The position numbers and the translations under genes are program-made. The notes under the pieces are model-generated. The model saw nothing but the letters and a program-made list of their open reading frames with translations. It was not told where the DNA came from and did not search any database. A stretch of 64,000 nucleotides of DNA, from contig JANFOG010000008.1 of NCBI GenBank assembly GCA_024336345.1, positions 1,612,001-1,676,000 of the forward strand, read 5' to 3'. Positions 46,452-59,526 of this stretch are shown here, piece by piece. The stretch comes from Mariannaea sp. PMI_226 (Eukaryota; Ascomycota; Sordariomycetes; Hypocreales; Nectriaceae). How positions within the stretch are numbered: position 1 is the stretch's first letter; every line of letters starts with the position of its first letter.

Positions 46452-47072
46452 ATGAGAGACATAATGAAGCAATTCTTGTTGCCGCGACAGAATCCATCCG
46501 TTTCTCTCCCATGCCGGTCCTCTCTCTCTCTCGCTCTCCCTCTCCCTTTTCTTCATTCATCTTTTTTTCAACGTTGTGACTGGTCCACAAGGACGTGAAA
46601 CATGGAATCGTCCTGTAGCACAAGGCATTCTAGAAGTTTAATGGGGCTTCGCATGGCCGTGATTGGATCCAATGGATACCTCGGCAGCGGATGATACGTG
46701 AAGCAAAGGACGGAACAAGGATACGAAAACAAATAAAAAGAATAAAGGCGGGAAAGGACCGGTTGGATTGGGAGCGGCAAACACAGGCACGAGGATCTAA
46801 GAGGGGTTGGGTGCTGGAGTTTGAGAGACTGGCGCCTAAACGGTCCAGACGTCGACTGGTAGATGAATACCTTTGTATGATATACCAAACTTACTTACAG
46901 AGTAGATGAAGGAAGTGAATGGTATTTGCAGTTGCATTAGGTGCTGGGGTCATCGGCGGCACGTTTCCCGTGAAATGAGGATCATCATTTATGATATGAG
47001 GAATCGATGTGAACGCGGGGGGTATCTCTCTATATTCATTTTTTTTTTTTTATATATTCTTGTTTTTGCTCT
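46452..47072. other. Intergenic, convergent 3' ends
   Basis: About 620 bases lie between tpd3 and efm4, which converge. A CT-rich stretch (46515-46560) and a T tract (47039-47050) are present, and nothing else is recognisable. Confidence 0.6.
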
Positions 47073-47970
47073 CTATGCTTTGCGGAAGCACAAGGTACTA
47101 ATAGTCTGACCCTTTGCGCCTCCGAAAGTAAACGTCTTATACTCAACTCTCCCAGCCAGATCGAATCCCTCGTCATTCCCGTGGCGTTCAAACCACCCCT
47201 TCAGCTCCGTCTCGGTCCAGTTACAGCTTGTCACCAAGAAGATGCCTCCCTTCTTCACCAGGTTCAGCACGCGGTCCCGATACCCCTCGCACAGGCGGCG
47301 GCCCTGGGCGTCCTTTTCGTCACTGAGGCATATGGCGTCGAAGGTGCCCTTGTCGAGAACCACGTCCCACCCTGCCTCCTGCTCGCCGTTGAGAGTGGTG
47401 GAGTAGGGGCCAGCTATGACGTCCCATTCTTCTACTTCGATCGGCGCCTGCTGCTCCTCGCCCTCCTCCTCGGCGGCAGACCGTTTGGACTCGGCGACCT
47501 GGCGGGCGAGCGCGACGCTCTGCGGGCTGTAGTCCACGCCCAGCGCCCTGCCTGACCAACCTTCCTCGCGGAGCGCAAACAGGAGCGACGCATTCCCGCA
47601 GCCGAGATCGAGCAGGGCTGCGTCCTCTCTAGACGGCGGCGCCAGGTCGTCGAGCAGGATGTCGCCGTCGTCTAGTTCGCCGTCGGCTAGTCGATCGAGG
47701 AATTCGAGGATCTTGGTCTCGGCGTCCGAGTCGTCGAACCACACCGTTCCAATATCGGAAGGATCGGCCGCATGGTTGGATACTTCGCGCGTGTAGAGAT
47801 TATTCCAGCTTTTTTGTTGTCCCCATGTTAGTTTTTTTTTTTCCTTTTTATAAAACTTCACACATCAAGTAGACATGCGCCGTGTGACAGAGGTATGGGA
47901 AGAAGGAAACAAACTATTCTTTTGTGCCGAGCTTGGAGGGCTCGAGATGTTGCGGTTGGTCGCTCGACAT
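47073..47970 (-). CDS. efm4: EF1A lysine methyltransferase Efm4 (class I SAM-dependent)
   Basis: Efm4 (See1) methylates a lysine of translation factor eEF1A. Exons 47915-47970 and 47073-47808 are joined over a 106-nt intron with an ACTAAC branch site, giving 263 residues. The splice restores the family start LEPSKLGTKEYWNNLYTRE (residues 9-27), which is lost if the genomic frame is read through. Motif I is LLDLGCGNASLL (about 84-95). The post-motif acid D in GVDYSP and the block DVVLDKGTFDAI mark an N-lysine (not N6A or small-molecule) methyltransferase of the Efm4/EEF1AKMT2 type. VKKGGIFLVTSCNWTE is the last conserved element. An acidic insertion with EEEGEEQQ lies between motifs and is probably a surface loop. 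Confidence 0.9.
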
Positions 47971-48935
47971 TGCTGTGAGAGAATAGGTAGGTCTGAGAAT
48001 GGAAATGGATGAAGAATTATTCTTGACCAGTTTTCGAGGTGCCTCAAGTTATCTTCCTTTCATTGATCATATATTCGTGGTAATGCCTGCGCCAGGGAGT
48101 GAAGTTTGGCGGGGGAATTGTTGATACCAATGTCCAAAAGCGGCAGGCGGTGAGAGGTGAGGGGCAAACAAATTCAAGTTCGAGATCTACTTGCAGCATT
48201 TTATCACGAACTGCTGCAGTAAACAGATCAGGCGGTTAATGGCCAAATGCCTTTCATTTTTGGTACGAAGGCATAGCCATATAGGATGGAAGGTTGTAGA
48301 TGCAGGCCAAAATTTCATTCACAAGAAGCATGAGACACGAGAAGCAGAAATGTGCGGGGGTCATCAACTTCGCATTCTTTGGGCAGCGGCATAAGGCCTG
48401 CTTTCTTTCTATAAGAACCATTTTCTTCCAGCTTGACCCGAGGAACATTCATGGCGGGATAAGTTAAAGAACTCCCCTTCCATGTAGCAACAACCAGTGC
48501 AAAAAAAAAAGAAAAGAAAAAAAAAAAAGGAGGGGCGGGCCGTGCAAGTAACGACTGTGACTGGAATGAGTGCATCACGGCTGAAGAGAGTGCACCCTGA
48601 CTCCAGATAGTCCCAATAGACCCGAATAGCCCCTGCATTTTCCACATATGGCATTTCATCTACCATCTTCTTTATGGTGGTGGTCATGAGGGGACGAGAC
48701 CAATGTCGTCCCAAGTGATCCGTTACAAGCGTCCGTCAATGAGAAGAAAACCCAATCAAGTTCCCAACACCAGGCCCGTATGACATAAAAAACCAAGGCT
48801 TTCCCAGGTAGCAACAACGAGAGACATTAACCAATTAGAAAGTGAACACCCGAACTGCGTCCCATGCTCTGCCGGGACAGTAACGGTATCGGAGTCAGAG
48901 ATATGCGTTTCATAAGCTTTCTTTATACAAGGAGC
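47971..48935. other. Intergenic between tif6 and efm4
   Basis: This contains the promoter of efm4 (reading leftwards) and the 3' UTR of tif6. An A-rich tract (48500-48529) breaks the sequence. I see no gene. Confidence 0.6.
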
Positions 48936-50022
48936 TTAATAGAAACTCTCGACCATGGTGTCCTTCATGTTGGTGTTGATGTTGCTAGGGCCCTGGCCCT
49001 CGCCAAGACGGAAGACACTCTCGATGACACTGAGCTCTGTGGCGGTGGTGTCAAGGCCAGTAACGGCAAGCCAGTCGTTTACAACCATGCCGGCACCGAC
49101 GACATTGGAGCCGCGGTTCACGGAACCGGCAACAAGAGGGACCTGGAGTAGCGAGGAAAGCTCATCCTGGTCCTGGATGGATGTCTTGGGATGGACTAGA
49201 CCGCCCTGGTTGGACAGGCTCATGTATGAGCCAACAAGCACGTTGTCAGCGACGGTCTGGCGGAATACTTCGACACCTAGCACATCGGCAATAATCTCTT
49301 CCGTCTCTCGCTCCAAATCAGGGTGGATGAGGGCGATATGATCGTTTGTGACAATGACGTTTCCGAGGGCAGAGAGGCGCTCCTCTATGCGCTGAATGCG
49401 GACCGAGTCAGGGAGTGAGTTTCTCAAGTGCTGAAGCTCCTGGTCGCTAGTGGTGGTGGGAACGAGAAGACCCTTGCGGTTACCGGCGGTGAGACGACCG
49501 ATGATGCGAGTTCCAGCGATGGTGGTTCGGACGGTAGGGATGACGTCTTGGAGTTCGGCTTCAAAGACACTGTGAAACGTAATCAAGTCAGCAACTGAAG
49601 ACTCGAGTAGCGATTTGTTCTAGGGAACTCTTTGAGTGAGAAAGGGAGAAGCACGAACCTGTAGAAGTTCTCGCTGGCGCCAAGGGCGACCAGAGCATAA
49701 GAGTTGGTCAAGGTGGAAAAGACACCAATCCTACGAAAGATGCGGTGTCAGTATTGTTATGTAATCTCTTTTCTTTTTGGCTCTTGACGTTGGATTGCCA
49801 TCATGTTCATAGAAAAAAAGGCCATGCATCCAGCAATAGGCATAATTATGCGTGTGTACTTATGTGTACAGTACACACAAGTATACCTGAATTTCTGGTG
49901 GCAGAACATGGCATGGCGGGGGCGGGGTTCTCGCGAGCTTGGTGTTGTGGTGTACATGCCGGGGGGGGGGTAAAGGATAGAACGTACTCGTTGGAGTTTT
50001 CAAACTGAGCGCGGACGGCCAT
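48936..50022 (-). CDS. tif6: Translation initiation factor 6 (eIF6)
   Basis: eIF6 binds the 60S subunit, prevents premature joining to 40S and is needed for 60S biogenesis. Three exons: 49988-50022, 49659-49730 and 48936-49569, giving 246 residues, close to the very constant family length. The joins yield [20 protein letters not shown] and [18 protein letters not shown]. The pentein-fold repeats are visible ([60 protein letters not shown]). The tail DTMVESFY is typical. Introns are 257 and 89 nt. Confidence 0.96.
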
Positions 50023-51482
50023 GATTGCTGAAGAGGTCTGGGTAGTGCTGATCGTGGTGTCTAGAATTTTGGAAGAGATGAGGAAGGAAATGAGGCTCTT
50101 GTGATGTAGAAAAGAGCCTTGAAAAATAAGGTAGAGAGAAAAAAGTTGGTGTCTAACTGGGGAAGGCGGATGGGCCGGTGGATGGAGTTTTTTTTTTTTT
50201 TTGTTCTTGCCCCTCTTGTCGAAAAGCTTCCTGCCCACTGCTTTATGTAAGAAATTGAGGGACAGGCAAGAGAGAGGCAAGAGAGGCAAGAGAGCCCTCG
50301 AGAATGCCTCCACTCCACTAGCTGCTACAGGTCCCTTCAGGTACCTACAGAACTACCTTCCGTAGGTGGGCGCCCGCTGAAGCTTAGCTGCAACAACACC
50401 TAGCTCGGTGCATAAGTCCCACCTGCAGTGTGCTGGAAGCCCTGCCTGTGACTCAGCAGCTGGTCACCTCATCTACGAATGGGTACATCAGTTAAGCCAG
50501 GGAATAATGACTCTTCATTCGCATTTTTCTTTCCTCTCAGCCCCAGTTTAATATTATCGCTGTCTGTCTATTGCAAGTCTAGTTCTTTTTTTCTTTCATC
50601 TTTATTCCCCTTATTTTCGTACCCGTGGATGCCAGGAACCCCGGATGACTCTTCAATGTGGCTGTGGGGTCGACCCAGGTCGCTCCACCATCCTCTTGCT
50701 GCTCTCGCCCAAAAGAATGCCTCATCAAACTTCGACTCATACTGAGTAAGTAACCAATTCGGTAATTGATTCCCTGCGCCTGATTCCCCTCCATAGCCCA
50801 AAGCCGATCTCACTCTCAAAAAAATTCCCCTGGGGTAAGTTTCATATGTGTCTTAGTTCGTCAGATGCATCGCCACCTATTATTGAACATAAGGTACACT
50901 ACCTTGATCCAATTGCTCAGGCACTTAAGTTTATCTGTTGAACTACCTTGTCTACTGTATCCCAACGATTAGGTATCACTCCATCACACACATGGATAGA
51001 TCTAACATGTGTTTATTCCCCCTACCAACATTCAAGCACTGCCTCTCAATCGCGTGAGATTAGATGCAATCCAACAGGGGCTTTTATATGTAAGGATATG
51101 AAAATATCAACGGCAAACCCAATGCCCCAGTAGAGAGGGCCTCTCTGGTTGATTCTGCCCCCCGTCGAAAGTCGTTGCATGCAGAAAAGATATGTCCTTC
51201 ATCATCCCGTCATTTACCTTGTCATTCATAAACACCACAATCAATCCATTCCATATCCCTTTGCTGGGCCATGTTGCCATGTCCATTTCCTACTCCACCA
51301 ATTCTCCTCTCTTGTCTAACGCCGTGCAGCTATCCTTTGGTGTCACCCCTCCCTCCCCCCCTCTTCTCATCTCATCCTCCCCTTCTCGATCCCCTCCGCT
51401 CAGAGACTTTGACGCACCATGCTGCTGATATCTTTATCCTTGGAGCGTGCCGCTTCTACTCCTGCATCACCGGCTCTCCTCC
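50023..51482. other. Intergenic between the Q/P-rich gene and tif6
   Basis: This holds the tif6 promoter and the 3' UTR of the Q/P-rich gene. It includes a T tract (50189-50201), GAGAGGCAA repeats (about 50263-50292) and a GGTACC site at 50340. No recognisable gene. Confidence 0.55.
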
Positions 51483-54400
51483 CTAAATGGTCCAAACCGG
51501 TGCCTTCATCAACACCTGTCGTCCTCTCACCTCCAGCGCAAGGAAACCTGCAAATCGCACCCTGCTAGGATTTTTGGCTAGTGCTGGGATTCCTTCCACG
51601 TCAGTATCCGTCATTCCACTAGTTGATATTTCGCTGCTCTCCCGTCCAACTGCACCGGGCTTGGTTGCAGTTTTTAACGTACCAGTCTTGGGCTTGTCAG
51701 TTCGTCCCTGTCCATTCTTGTCCTTCTCATTTTCATCGCTGTCTTCATCGTCGTCTTCCTCTCTATGGGGTTCTAGGGGTGGCAAAGCTCCCTTCTCAAG
51801 CTCCATCAAATGCGGCTGCAAAATGTCTCCGGGCAATGGGTATGTAATGGCAACATCACGACTCTCAAGGGGTAAGTTGGCCGCGATTCCAACAGCCAGC
51901 TCTACAATCATCGAGGTGCTGCCCTCAACTCCAGGGGGTGGGGGCGTGCTAAGGAACTGGTAAAGACAAGCTGTAAGGTTGATTGTGCACTTGTCTGTGA
52001 ACAATGCACGGTTGTCCACCGCATCTGCCGAGTTCAGCTGTCTGTTGAGGCCCTCGAGCGTCGTCATGCGCCAGCTGACAACCTTGCTCGTGAGCGCATT
52101 AAACTCCTCTTGGCTGCTCATTGTGTAGGCATTGTGACGGATGCTGAGTTCAATCTCTTTCAGATCTTGGCTCAACTGAGGATCGAGTCCAGGGTGGAAA
52201 CACTTGTTGAATATCTCCTCTGCAATCCATCGCGAAATAACAGCTCGACCAATTGCCGTCATTTCCTGCTTGCCCGTCTTAAGTGCATCTGGACTGACGT
52301 ACTGCTGAAGCCACTGTGGCACACATGTCCAATCCTTGCGAATATTGAAGGACAGGTTGTTGATAGCACCATTGAGCCGATTGAATCGAGTAGAGTATTC
52401 GCTGTCGTCAAGCGCGGTTCGTGACTGAGACATGCGTTGGTTGGCAACAGCATTCTGAAGCTGCTCGACCTGGCTGTTGAGGGCCTCGATTTGAGATTTG
52501 CCATCGAAGTAAAGTCGCTTGACATTCTTATATTTGGTCACTGCGGGCAAGTCAGTTAAGTTCATATTCCTTGAATGTTATATGCCTCGCATGTCTACAC
52601 CGAGAGTCGAATCACTTACACAAATCCTTAAACGCCTTGTCACCCTCGCTGGATTCGCTGGGGACAGCGGCTGCCGGCTGAGGGCTATCTCGGCCCTGCT
52701 CAGCTCCCTTCGGACCTTCAAACTGAGAAGATCTCTCACCCCGGTACACAGGAGGTGCACCAGGAGGCTGACCTTGACCCTGCGGGGGGGGCTGTCCTTG
52801 CACTTGACCAGGCACAGGTGGCAGAGGGTTCATAGTGTTCATCGGCGCAGTGCTATGACGATAGGAAGGCGGGCCACCGGGAACATCGATCTGACCACGA
52901 ATAGCTTGGTCGGCGTCAGGATTGCGGCGGGACGGTGGGGGACCTCCGGTGGGTGGTGGTGCCATGCCCGGCTGCTGCTGTGGTTGTGTAGTAATCTGTT
53001 GGACGGGAGGAAGGCTCGGGGTTGAGCCTTGATCGTGCACGTACACAGCGGGCTTCAATGCAGGCGAATCTTGTTCTGAATGTAAATTGGCGGAGCGTTG
53101 ATCTGAATCGGTGATGGGTGATTCATGCGAGAACTGGGAGACTGTTTCAGGATTTGGCTGACGGGAGCTAGGACCCAGGTGAGTCTGTGTGAACCTCGAG
53201 TCCCCACCTTGAGGGGCACTAGTGGGAAGCTGTCCCTGATGCTGAGGGCTGGGAAATGAGTAGCCCTGCTGCGTCAGGCTCTGTGGTGAGTGCTGCTGGT
53301 CGTATGCGCCCGTCTCAAAGTGAGGCTGTGATTGTTGCTGGTCCTGCGTGTGCAGTTGAACGTGGGGTTGTTGTTGTGGTGGTGGTGGCGGCTGCGGGTG
53401 CTGCTGATCCTGTTGCAGCTGCTGTTGCTGTTGCTGTTGCTGGTGCGGGGCGTCGTGTTGCTGATAGACGACTTCGTCGTATGGGTCTAAGTCGGACACC
53501 TGCCGAATGGTATTGGGGATGCGAGAGTTCTGCGATGGGATCTGGGAGTTAGACTCGTGTGTGGAGTAATATTCTTCAAGGTCGTTGTGAGCTTTGAAGA
53601 GGAAAGAATGCGAAGAATAAGGGGCAGGCTGAGCGTCAGCGCGAGAGCGGGCTTCAACTGGCGGCTGGTGCCAATCAAGGTCAGGGTTCTGTGGTTGGGG
53701 TTGGGTTTGGGCGGTTTGGGCTTGGAATGGGGTCTGGACCTGGGCCTGGGTGAGAAGGGCGCCCGTGGCTGATTGGGGTTGGCTATTTGTGGCAGAGAAG
53801 GATTGAGATGGTGAGCTGGAGTGGGACTCTGTGTGAGGAGGGGGATAGGTAAGAGAAGGAGGCTGAGGAGGATTGGAGGGACTGTAGCCGTCCTCTTCTG
53901 AAAAGGAAGTCTGAATAGACGGTGCTGCTTTGCTCAGTTTGCTCACCCTCTTGATTGTCGACTGCCTGCGACCGAGACCGCTGGTGTTGTTGCTGTTGCT
54001 GTTGCTGTTGTTGTCGAAGGATGGTTGACTGCCGTGAAGGCTCACACCGTGGGACTTCTGTTGCTGATCAGGCTGGCTACCCTTATGGCCAGACCCGAAG
54101 AGGCCTTTAATCAATCTACTACGGGTTGACGCCCGTTTTTCTTGGACCTGCTGCGGCTGAGAAGCGCTTGGGGCGTGGCCTGAACCGTAGTTTATACTAT
54201 TGTTCAGGTCGTCAACAGAGGAGGTGGCGATGCCGTATTGCAGACCAGGTTGTTGCTGCGAAATGTGGGTACTGTAGCGGATGCTCTGCGAGCGACCCAA
54301 ATCAGCGCGATCGGGGAAGTCGTGATGGGATTGATTGCCATCAAACCCGGCGGAGGGGCCAACACCGTGAATGGTCTGGTTTGGGTTCTGCTGGAACGCG

Positions 54401-55014
54401 GGCGGGTTATTGATGGCAGCGTTGGTACTGCTAGTAGCTGAAGGCGAGCTGTAGAGATGCGGCGGGGGAGGGGCACCAGAGGCGGTGGAGCGAGAGGGTG
54501 AGATGGGCGGAGGCTGGGATTGCGACTGCGACTGCGGGTGGGATTGCTGTTGTTGTTGCTGAAGAGGAAGAGGAGGATGGCGATGGAGTGTTTGCTGTCC
54601 TCCTTGCTGCTGTTGAAGAGATTGCAACGGCGGAGGTTGCTGTTGAAGATGGTGAGGTGGAGGGGGCTGCCGTGAATCAAACGACTCGTTAGAGCTATAG
54701 GCGGTATTATGTGTCGACATGGCTGGGTGAGGGGTTGCCATTGACTGCTGAGCATTGACGCTGGAGCTGGCGCTGTGGGCGGCTAAATCTGCCTCGTCCA
54801 GCAGGGACGGGTGCTGCTGCTGGTGCTGATGCTGCTGACTAGCCTGCCTCTGGTGCTGCTGCTGGCGCTCTAATTCCGTCGCGGTTGTCGCATTCACGTT
54901 CGCACCAGTCCTCCCAGCACTGCCGCTCGTCGACGCCTGCTGGGGATCGACGATAGCATGCTGGGACCGGTTGGCATGTCTGCCGAGTCGGCTGGCGAAG
55001 CTTGGCATGCTCAA
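51483..55014 (-). CDS. 1150-residue Q/P-rich protein with conserved C-terminal helical region
   Basis: Two exons, 52620-55014 and 51483-52540, are joined by a 79-nt intron with GTAAGT and CTGAC signals. Residues 1-770 are low complexity: Gln runs, Pro/Gln/Ser/His stretches, and a small basic patch STRSRLIKGLFGSGHKG (about 295-310). After DKAFKDLLTKYKNVKRLYFDGKSQ (about 792-815) the chain becomes normal and predicted helical or coiled-coil: IEALNSQVEQLQNAVANQ, then NGAINNLSFNIRKDWTCVPQWLQQYV. The end is acidic, then Ser/Thr-rich. I do not recognise a named family; conservation should sit in residues 790-1050. A prion-like or condensate-forming N-terminus is possible from the Q/N/P content, but that is inference. 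Length and start (MSMPSFASRLGRHAN) come from an unbroken frame. Confidence 0.75.
53372..53463 (-). repeat. CAG/CAA-type polyglutamine repeats in the Q/P-rich gene
   Basis: On the coding strand, short CAG/CAA runs encode stretches of Gln mixed with Pro and His in the middle of the Q/P-rich protein. Similar runs recur near 54540-54620 and 54810-54860. Such tracts commonly vary in length between isolates. Confidence 0.8.
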
Positions 55015-58000
55015 TCAACTCAAAGGTACGGCGTTGGGTTGACGGGGAACAGGCAAAAGCTCTGAGGAGTTTGGACGCCTCGCAAAGTCGGATGCGCGGG
55101 GTGGGCGGAATGGACAAAGGGGGGAGGAAAGAGAGGAAAAATAGATCTCGACGCCTGGACGGCCGAGGGGTGACGTTGTTGTTGGGTGTGGGTTGGATGG
55201 CTCGAGGCGCAGACGCAAAGATGGTCCCTAGCCTTTCTTTGGCCGGTCTATTTGGTCGTCGACTTAGCAGTGCAGTTTTCCAGCTCCAATTCCAGATTAA
55301 TCCACCGAAGGTGCTGAAGGCTCACTGAGAGTGGGCAGCACGACTCTGGGCTTGTGGTGGAAGGGGAGGGGTGGGAGGGTTCTGCCCAGAGTGTGCTACT
55401 GTACTGTAATAATATGTACAGTACACGGTAATTAGAACAAGGAGCAAGTAGCTGCTGGGCTGACTTCATCCCATCCCCCAATCCATGTGGGTTCCCTGCA
55501 TCCCACGAGTGGGCTGGCTCCCCCCCGGCGGTTGCTCCCAATGGTTAGTCCGTCCCAGTTCCCCTGGCTTCTGGCCGAAGCCCCCCGAAGTATACGAAGC
55601 ATGTTGGTCTCACTTTGTCGGCCAAGCTAGAGCTGAAAGAACAAAAAATAACGCCGTGCCGATGTACCTTGGTAGTGACTCGGAGAAGGGAGGTAGAATT
55701 TGGAGGCATGCCTCAGTTACCCAAGTCAGATCATTTCGGTCTTCAAGCCTCTTATTCATCAATCATGGATATCTGTCGGATGTAGGTGGATGGGCGGTTG
55801 GGTGGGTAGGTAGGTAGGTTGTTTACCTCGCACCATCAGCTGGCGAGTTGAACATCCTATGTAGTAAGAGACAACTTGAGAAATTGAGCTATTAGATTGC
55901 CTGGTTTCTTGGCTATTGGCAAAGAAACCAATACGATACTATACGATAAGGAAATTATCTATTTTCCAAACTAAAATAACAGATCAGTATCAAAGTTGAT
56001 ATAAAGCCTCCCTTAATTTTGCCTCTATGAGTTTCACCAGGTTTCCCCAACTTTCAGGTGCCGGAAAACCACAGACATCCATCTCTTCCCTCATTAGGTA
56101 CAAAGACAAAGCCTTCGCCATGTCCTAGGTACTTACTTACAGCAGTAACAGTACCTACCCAAACATAGTAGGGGAGAAGGAAGAAGTGCATAGTCAGACA
56201 CTGTTACAAGCTTTCCCAGGGTTCGTCGGACGTGTCACCTCATTAAGTCAAAACAGGAAGGCAACTTCCATTTCCAAACATCGTGTTTTCCAATTCTCCA
56301 TCTCACCTGACTGCAGATACGGTAGGGCTGAGATGTCCTGGCACCCGGAATCCTCAACTAGGTAGTCTGTCTAATAACCTTTGCTAGAAAGGGCGCTATG
56401 CTACCTTTCTCTCTTGGCTCGCAGAGGCTGAAAGGCTTACTTCACTTTTTAGCGCATGGGACTTCCCAAGATGGATCACATCTCAATCCTCCATATCTCC
56501 ATCGAGAAATTTTCAAGGTCATCTCGTGTTCCAGAACGACGATCGGACAAGGTCGTTCAGCTCCTTTCCAACTTGATTCCGAAGCACCAAGTCTTGGCCA
56601 TCGATAACTTTGGGGTTAATGGCACGATTCAAGTTTGGCTAGGGCCGTTCTGAGCTGAAGTGAAGCCCACAGTCGCACAATAATATGAGCCAGCTCGTGC
56701 GTAATGCCTCCGCGAACAGTCATAGCTCTCTCTTAGCGTCTGGTAACCCTAGCTTCTTAATAGCTTTGAAGTCCGCCGCTGACAAGCAGGCTGGCAGTGA
56801 GCGTGACTTTCCTTGTCCCATTGCGACAATAACGCAGCTACATAGTAACGTAGCGACGAAGTAGGTTGGCTGGGAGGTAATTAGTTCATCCCCTCCATGA
56901 CGGGACCCTTTTCTCAGCTGCAGGGGGCGGCATGTGGAACGAAGATTGGTGGTGGCGTTCTCGAACGGGGCTGTGCTTGAGCCGTGCTGGATGCAACTCG
57001 GACTCGACAATGAAGCACTTCAGCCGTAGATCCTCCATATATTGCGAATAAACCGACCCTTTGCTTGTGTCAAACGCAATACAAGACATAAGAGGGGCGG
57101 GCGGGTTCGGGGGCAAATCCCCCCAAATCAGCAACATGAGCAGTGAATGAGCAGTGAATATACAGTGAAAGTGAACCACTGGTCTATCCAATATTAACAA
57201 CCAAGGTTGGGGTTACACGTATGAAGTGGCGGTTCGTGCGCCAGGTGGCTATGAGCTCCAACTTCGTTCTGACCTGAAGAGTTACTAAACATCACTAAAT
57301 GAGTTGGCCAACCAGTGTGTGGGAGTGGGAGTGGGGAATGAAGGTTATCAAGGCGTAGCCGCCAGCTTATCACAGTCGCGCACAAATAATAAGTTGAGAG
57401 TAGTTAGCATTTGGAAAAAAGTGTGGGCGAAATGGTGAGGTCGGCCCGGCGTTTGAGCGTGTTTGGGGGCCGGAAACCAGTTTTTTGTTGATCAACCCTC
57501 TTTCATCGAATAATGAGGAGTATTGACAAGTACACAAGCCGCCGATGCGGAAGGGCCTGCCAGGTTTGATATACAGTAGCTCGTACTCCGTACATGTGCA
57601 CTAGGGATGCACGGCTGACTGGATGGCCACGAGATTGTGGCTGTGGACAGGCAATCCCAGTCTGAGTTGCAACCCGGCATTGTGAGAAATCGGTGACACT
57701 GCAGCAGCACGCCAGGTGATTTGGAAATGGATCGATGAATGAATCGAGTATCAGTACGGCGTAGTATTTGTATAATCCGCAGCTTGTACGGAGTGCGAAG
57801 TTTCGATTTCCAGGGACAAGTCTGTATTCCGCACTCGTTCCACCCCTCGCCATCATCATGTTGAGAGGTTTGCGGAGAAGAGTCCCCCTCATTAGTGACC
57901 AAGAAGAGTCGCACTTGCAATTGGCCCCTCGATTCAGCTATGGATTCTGGTATCGAGTCATAAGATAAAGCAGCCCAGGAGTAGGAAATTTACACATTGC

Positions 58001-59229
58001 ACTGGTACTGTGGGTTAATAGTCAAGTTGGTGAGTTAGGAGTCGCTCCTTGGACTCATTATCAACGCGCTGCACGCACTGCAAGCTTCGTGTGAGTGATC
58101 AAAAGGAGTTGCAGCAGCAGCCTGGGTGAGGTGCTGATGTCTATGAATAGCAACAAAGGTTTCTGTCAGACAGGGATGATCCGTCCAAGTGCCATGCATC
58201 TCAGCTTTCAGAGCCTTGACCATGGTCAGGGTCAAGGGTGAAAGACCGGACGACGCCTTGCTTTTTGAATTCTCACTTGAGTCTGTGTTGCTGAGATTAG
58301 GTAATGGGTTCTAGATGCTCCAAATACCACCCTAGCTGTGGGTGGGTGGCTACTGCACTTGGTGCATCTGCGAGGAGTGCAGATGAAGGTGACTTGTCCG
58401 AAGCGATGAAGCAACTCGGGTTTCCAACAGATTAGCAAGTGCTCCCTAATATCTTTATTTTCGACATTCTTGTGAGACAACATAATTACATAGTAACTTG
58501 GTTGCTGACTTGGACACTGACTATTGCACCTCTTGTAAGCTATTTGTTACAACTCCGACAGTGAAAGAATTGGCGAAGGGGTTGACAGTTGCAACTGAGG
58601 TACGTGTAGGGGGAACCAATATTCTCGCTATTGTCGTAACTATGCTATTGGTTTTTTATAGTTATTTTGTTCCTCTTGTTCTTCTTGACATTCGTAAATA
58701 CTCTATCTCGCAGTCTAGTTCGCGTTATCAGTCCCTTGACGGCTTGCGCTGCAATTGATCGAGTCGTGATAAATCGATGCCTTCACAAGCATATAAACCA
58801 ATTAACATTATAATCATCATTCTTTAGGACAAGACATATTATTCATGTGGAACTTAGAACCCAGGGGCCAAATATTACGGAGACATGCGAATTTATTGAT
58901 TGCAGAAACAAGAAGTTCGCGATTATGAACTCGTTAGGGTAGCATGGCCAAGAGGTATAGGGTAAGTTGTTTGATTTAGGTCGCCGACCATTCGCGACCA
59001 GCTCAAAGTTGACAAATATGGAAAGAAGATCGGCGACCACTTACCCCACAGACGGGCAATGGGAACGGAAGGTGTCGCGCCTTAGACTTGCTGTTAACTC
59101 AAGTTGCATAGGAATATCAATGCTGCACCTTCCCCCTTCAACCCAGATTTCATCCTGCGCCAATCCACAGTACCATTTCTTCTTCTTTTTTTCCCCCAGA
59201 ACAATCTTGCCAGGTAATCTATCATCGAA
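55015..59229. other. 4.2-kb gene-poor region
   Basis: The left 400 bases are the promoter of the Q/P-rich gene. The rest is mostly A/T-richer than the surrounding genes, with GGTAGGTA runs near 55803-55820 and a GTACTCCGTAC palindrome-like motif at 57583-57593. Open frames (for example plus 58498-58758, minus 57503-57892) have no domain, and their codon use looks random. I see no transposase or reverse-transcriptase trace. Confidence 0.5.
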
Positions 59230-59526
59230 ATGTGCTACGGAGCTACTTGCCCAACATGCTGTAAGTAGAGCTGAACCTCACGCTATGGGGTGTTCGTGAC
59301 AGCTAACCATCTCACAGCCAAGGCATCATGGCGGGGTTGTGGAAGTCATGTCCCCCAAGCTCTGGCAGGCATTCCAGAGAACAAGTGGTGCACCTGCAAT
59401 CCCAGGACCAAGATCAACGGCAAGGAGTACCCCCCCGCCGCTAAATTTGAGATTCCTGGCGTAGCGTGGCTCACAAGCATGTTTGGCGGAGGCGGTAAGG
59501 GTAAGGACGGCAAAGATGATCTATGA
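59230..59526 (+). CDS. Small Cys-rich conserved fungal protein, 79 residues
   Basis: Exons 59230-59260 and 59318-59526 are joined by a 57-nt intron (GTAAGT, GCTAAC, ACAG). The protein begins MCYGATCPTCSKASWRGCGS and continues HVPQALAGIPENKWCTCNP. The spacing MC-x4-C-x2-C-x-K-x-S/T-W-x2-CG-x-H and the later WCTC define a small family that I know as widespread in Ascomycota but functionally uncharacterised. The Cys/His set (C2, C7, C10, C18, H21, C35, C37) could bind zinc. The C-terminal half is Lys/Gly-rich. No signal peptide is visible, so it is probably intracellular. It lies 640 bp upstream of the P450, same strand. Confidence 0.8.

Noticed and set aside
57503..57892. 129-codon minus-strand open frame
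   Set aside because: No motif. It overlaps the GTACTCCGTAC motif region and random-looking codon use suggests chance.
58498..58758. 86-codon open frame with a hydrophobic segment
   Set aside because: Isolated, in A/T-rich DNA, its start is not an ATG, and no homology is recognised.
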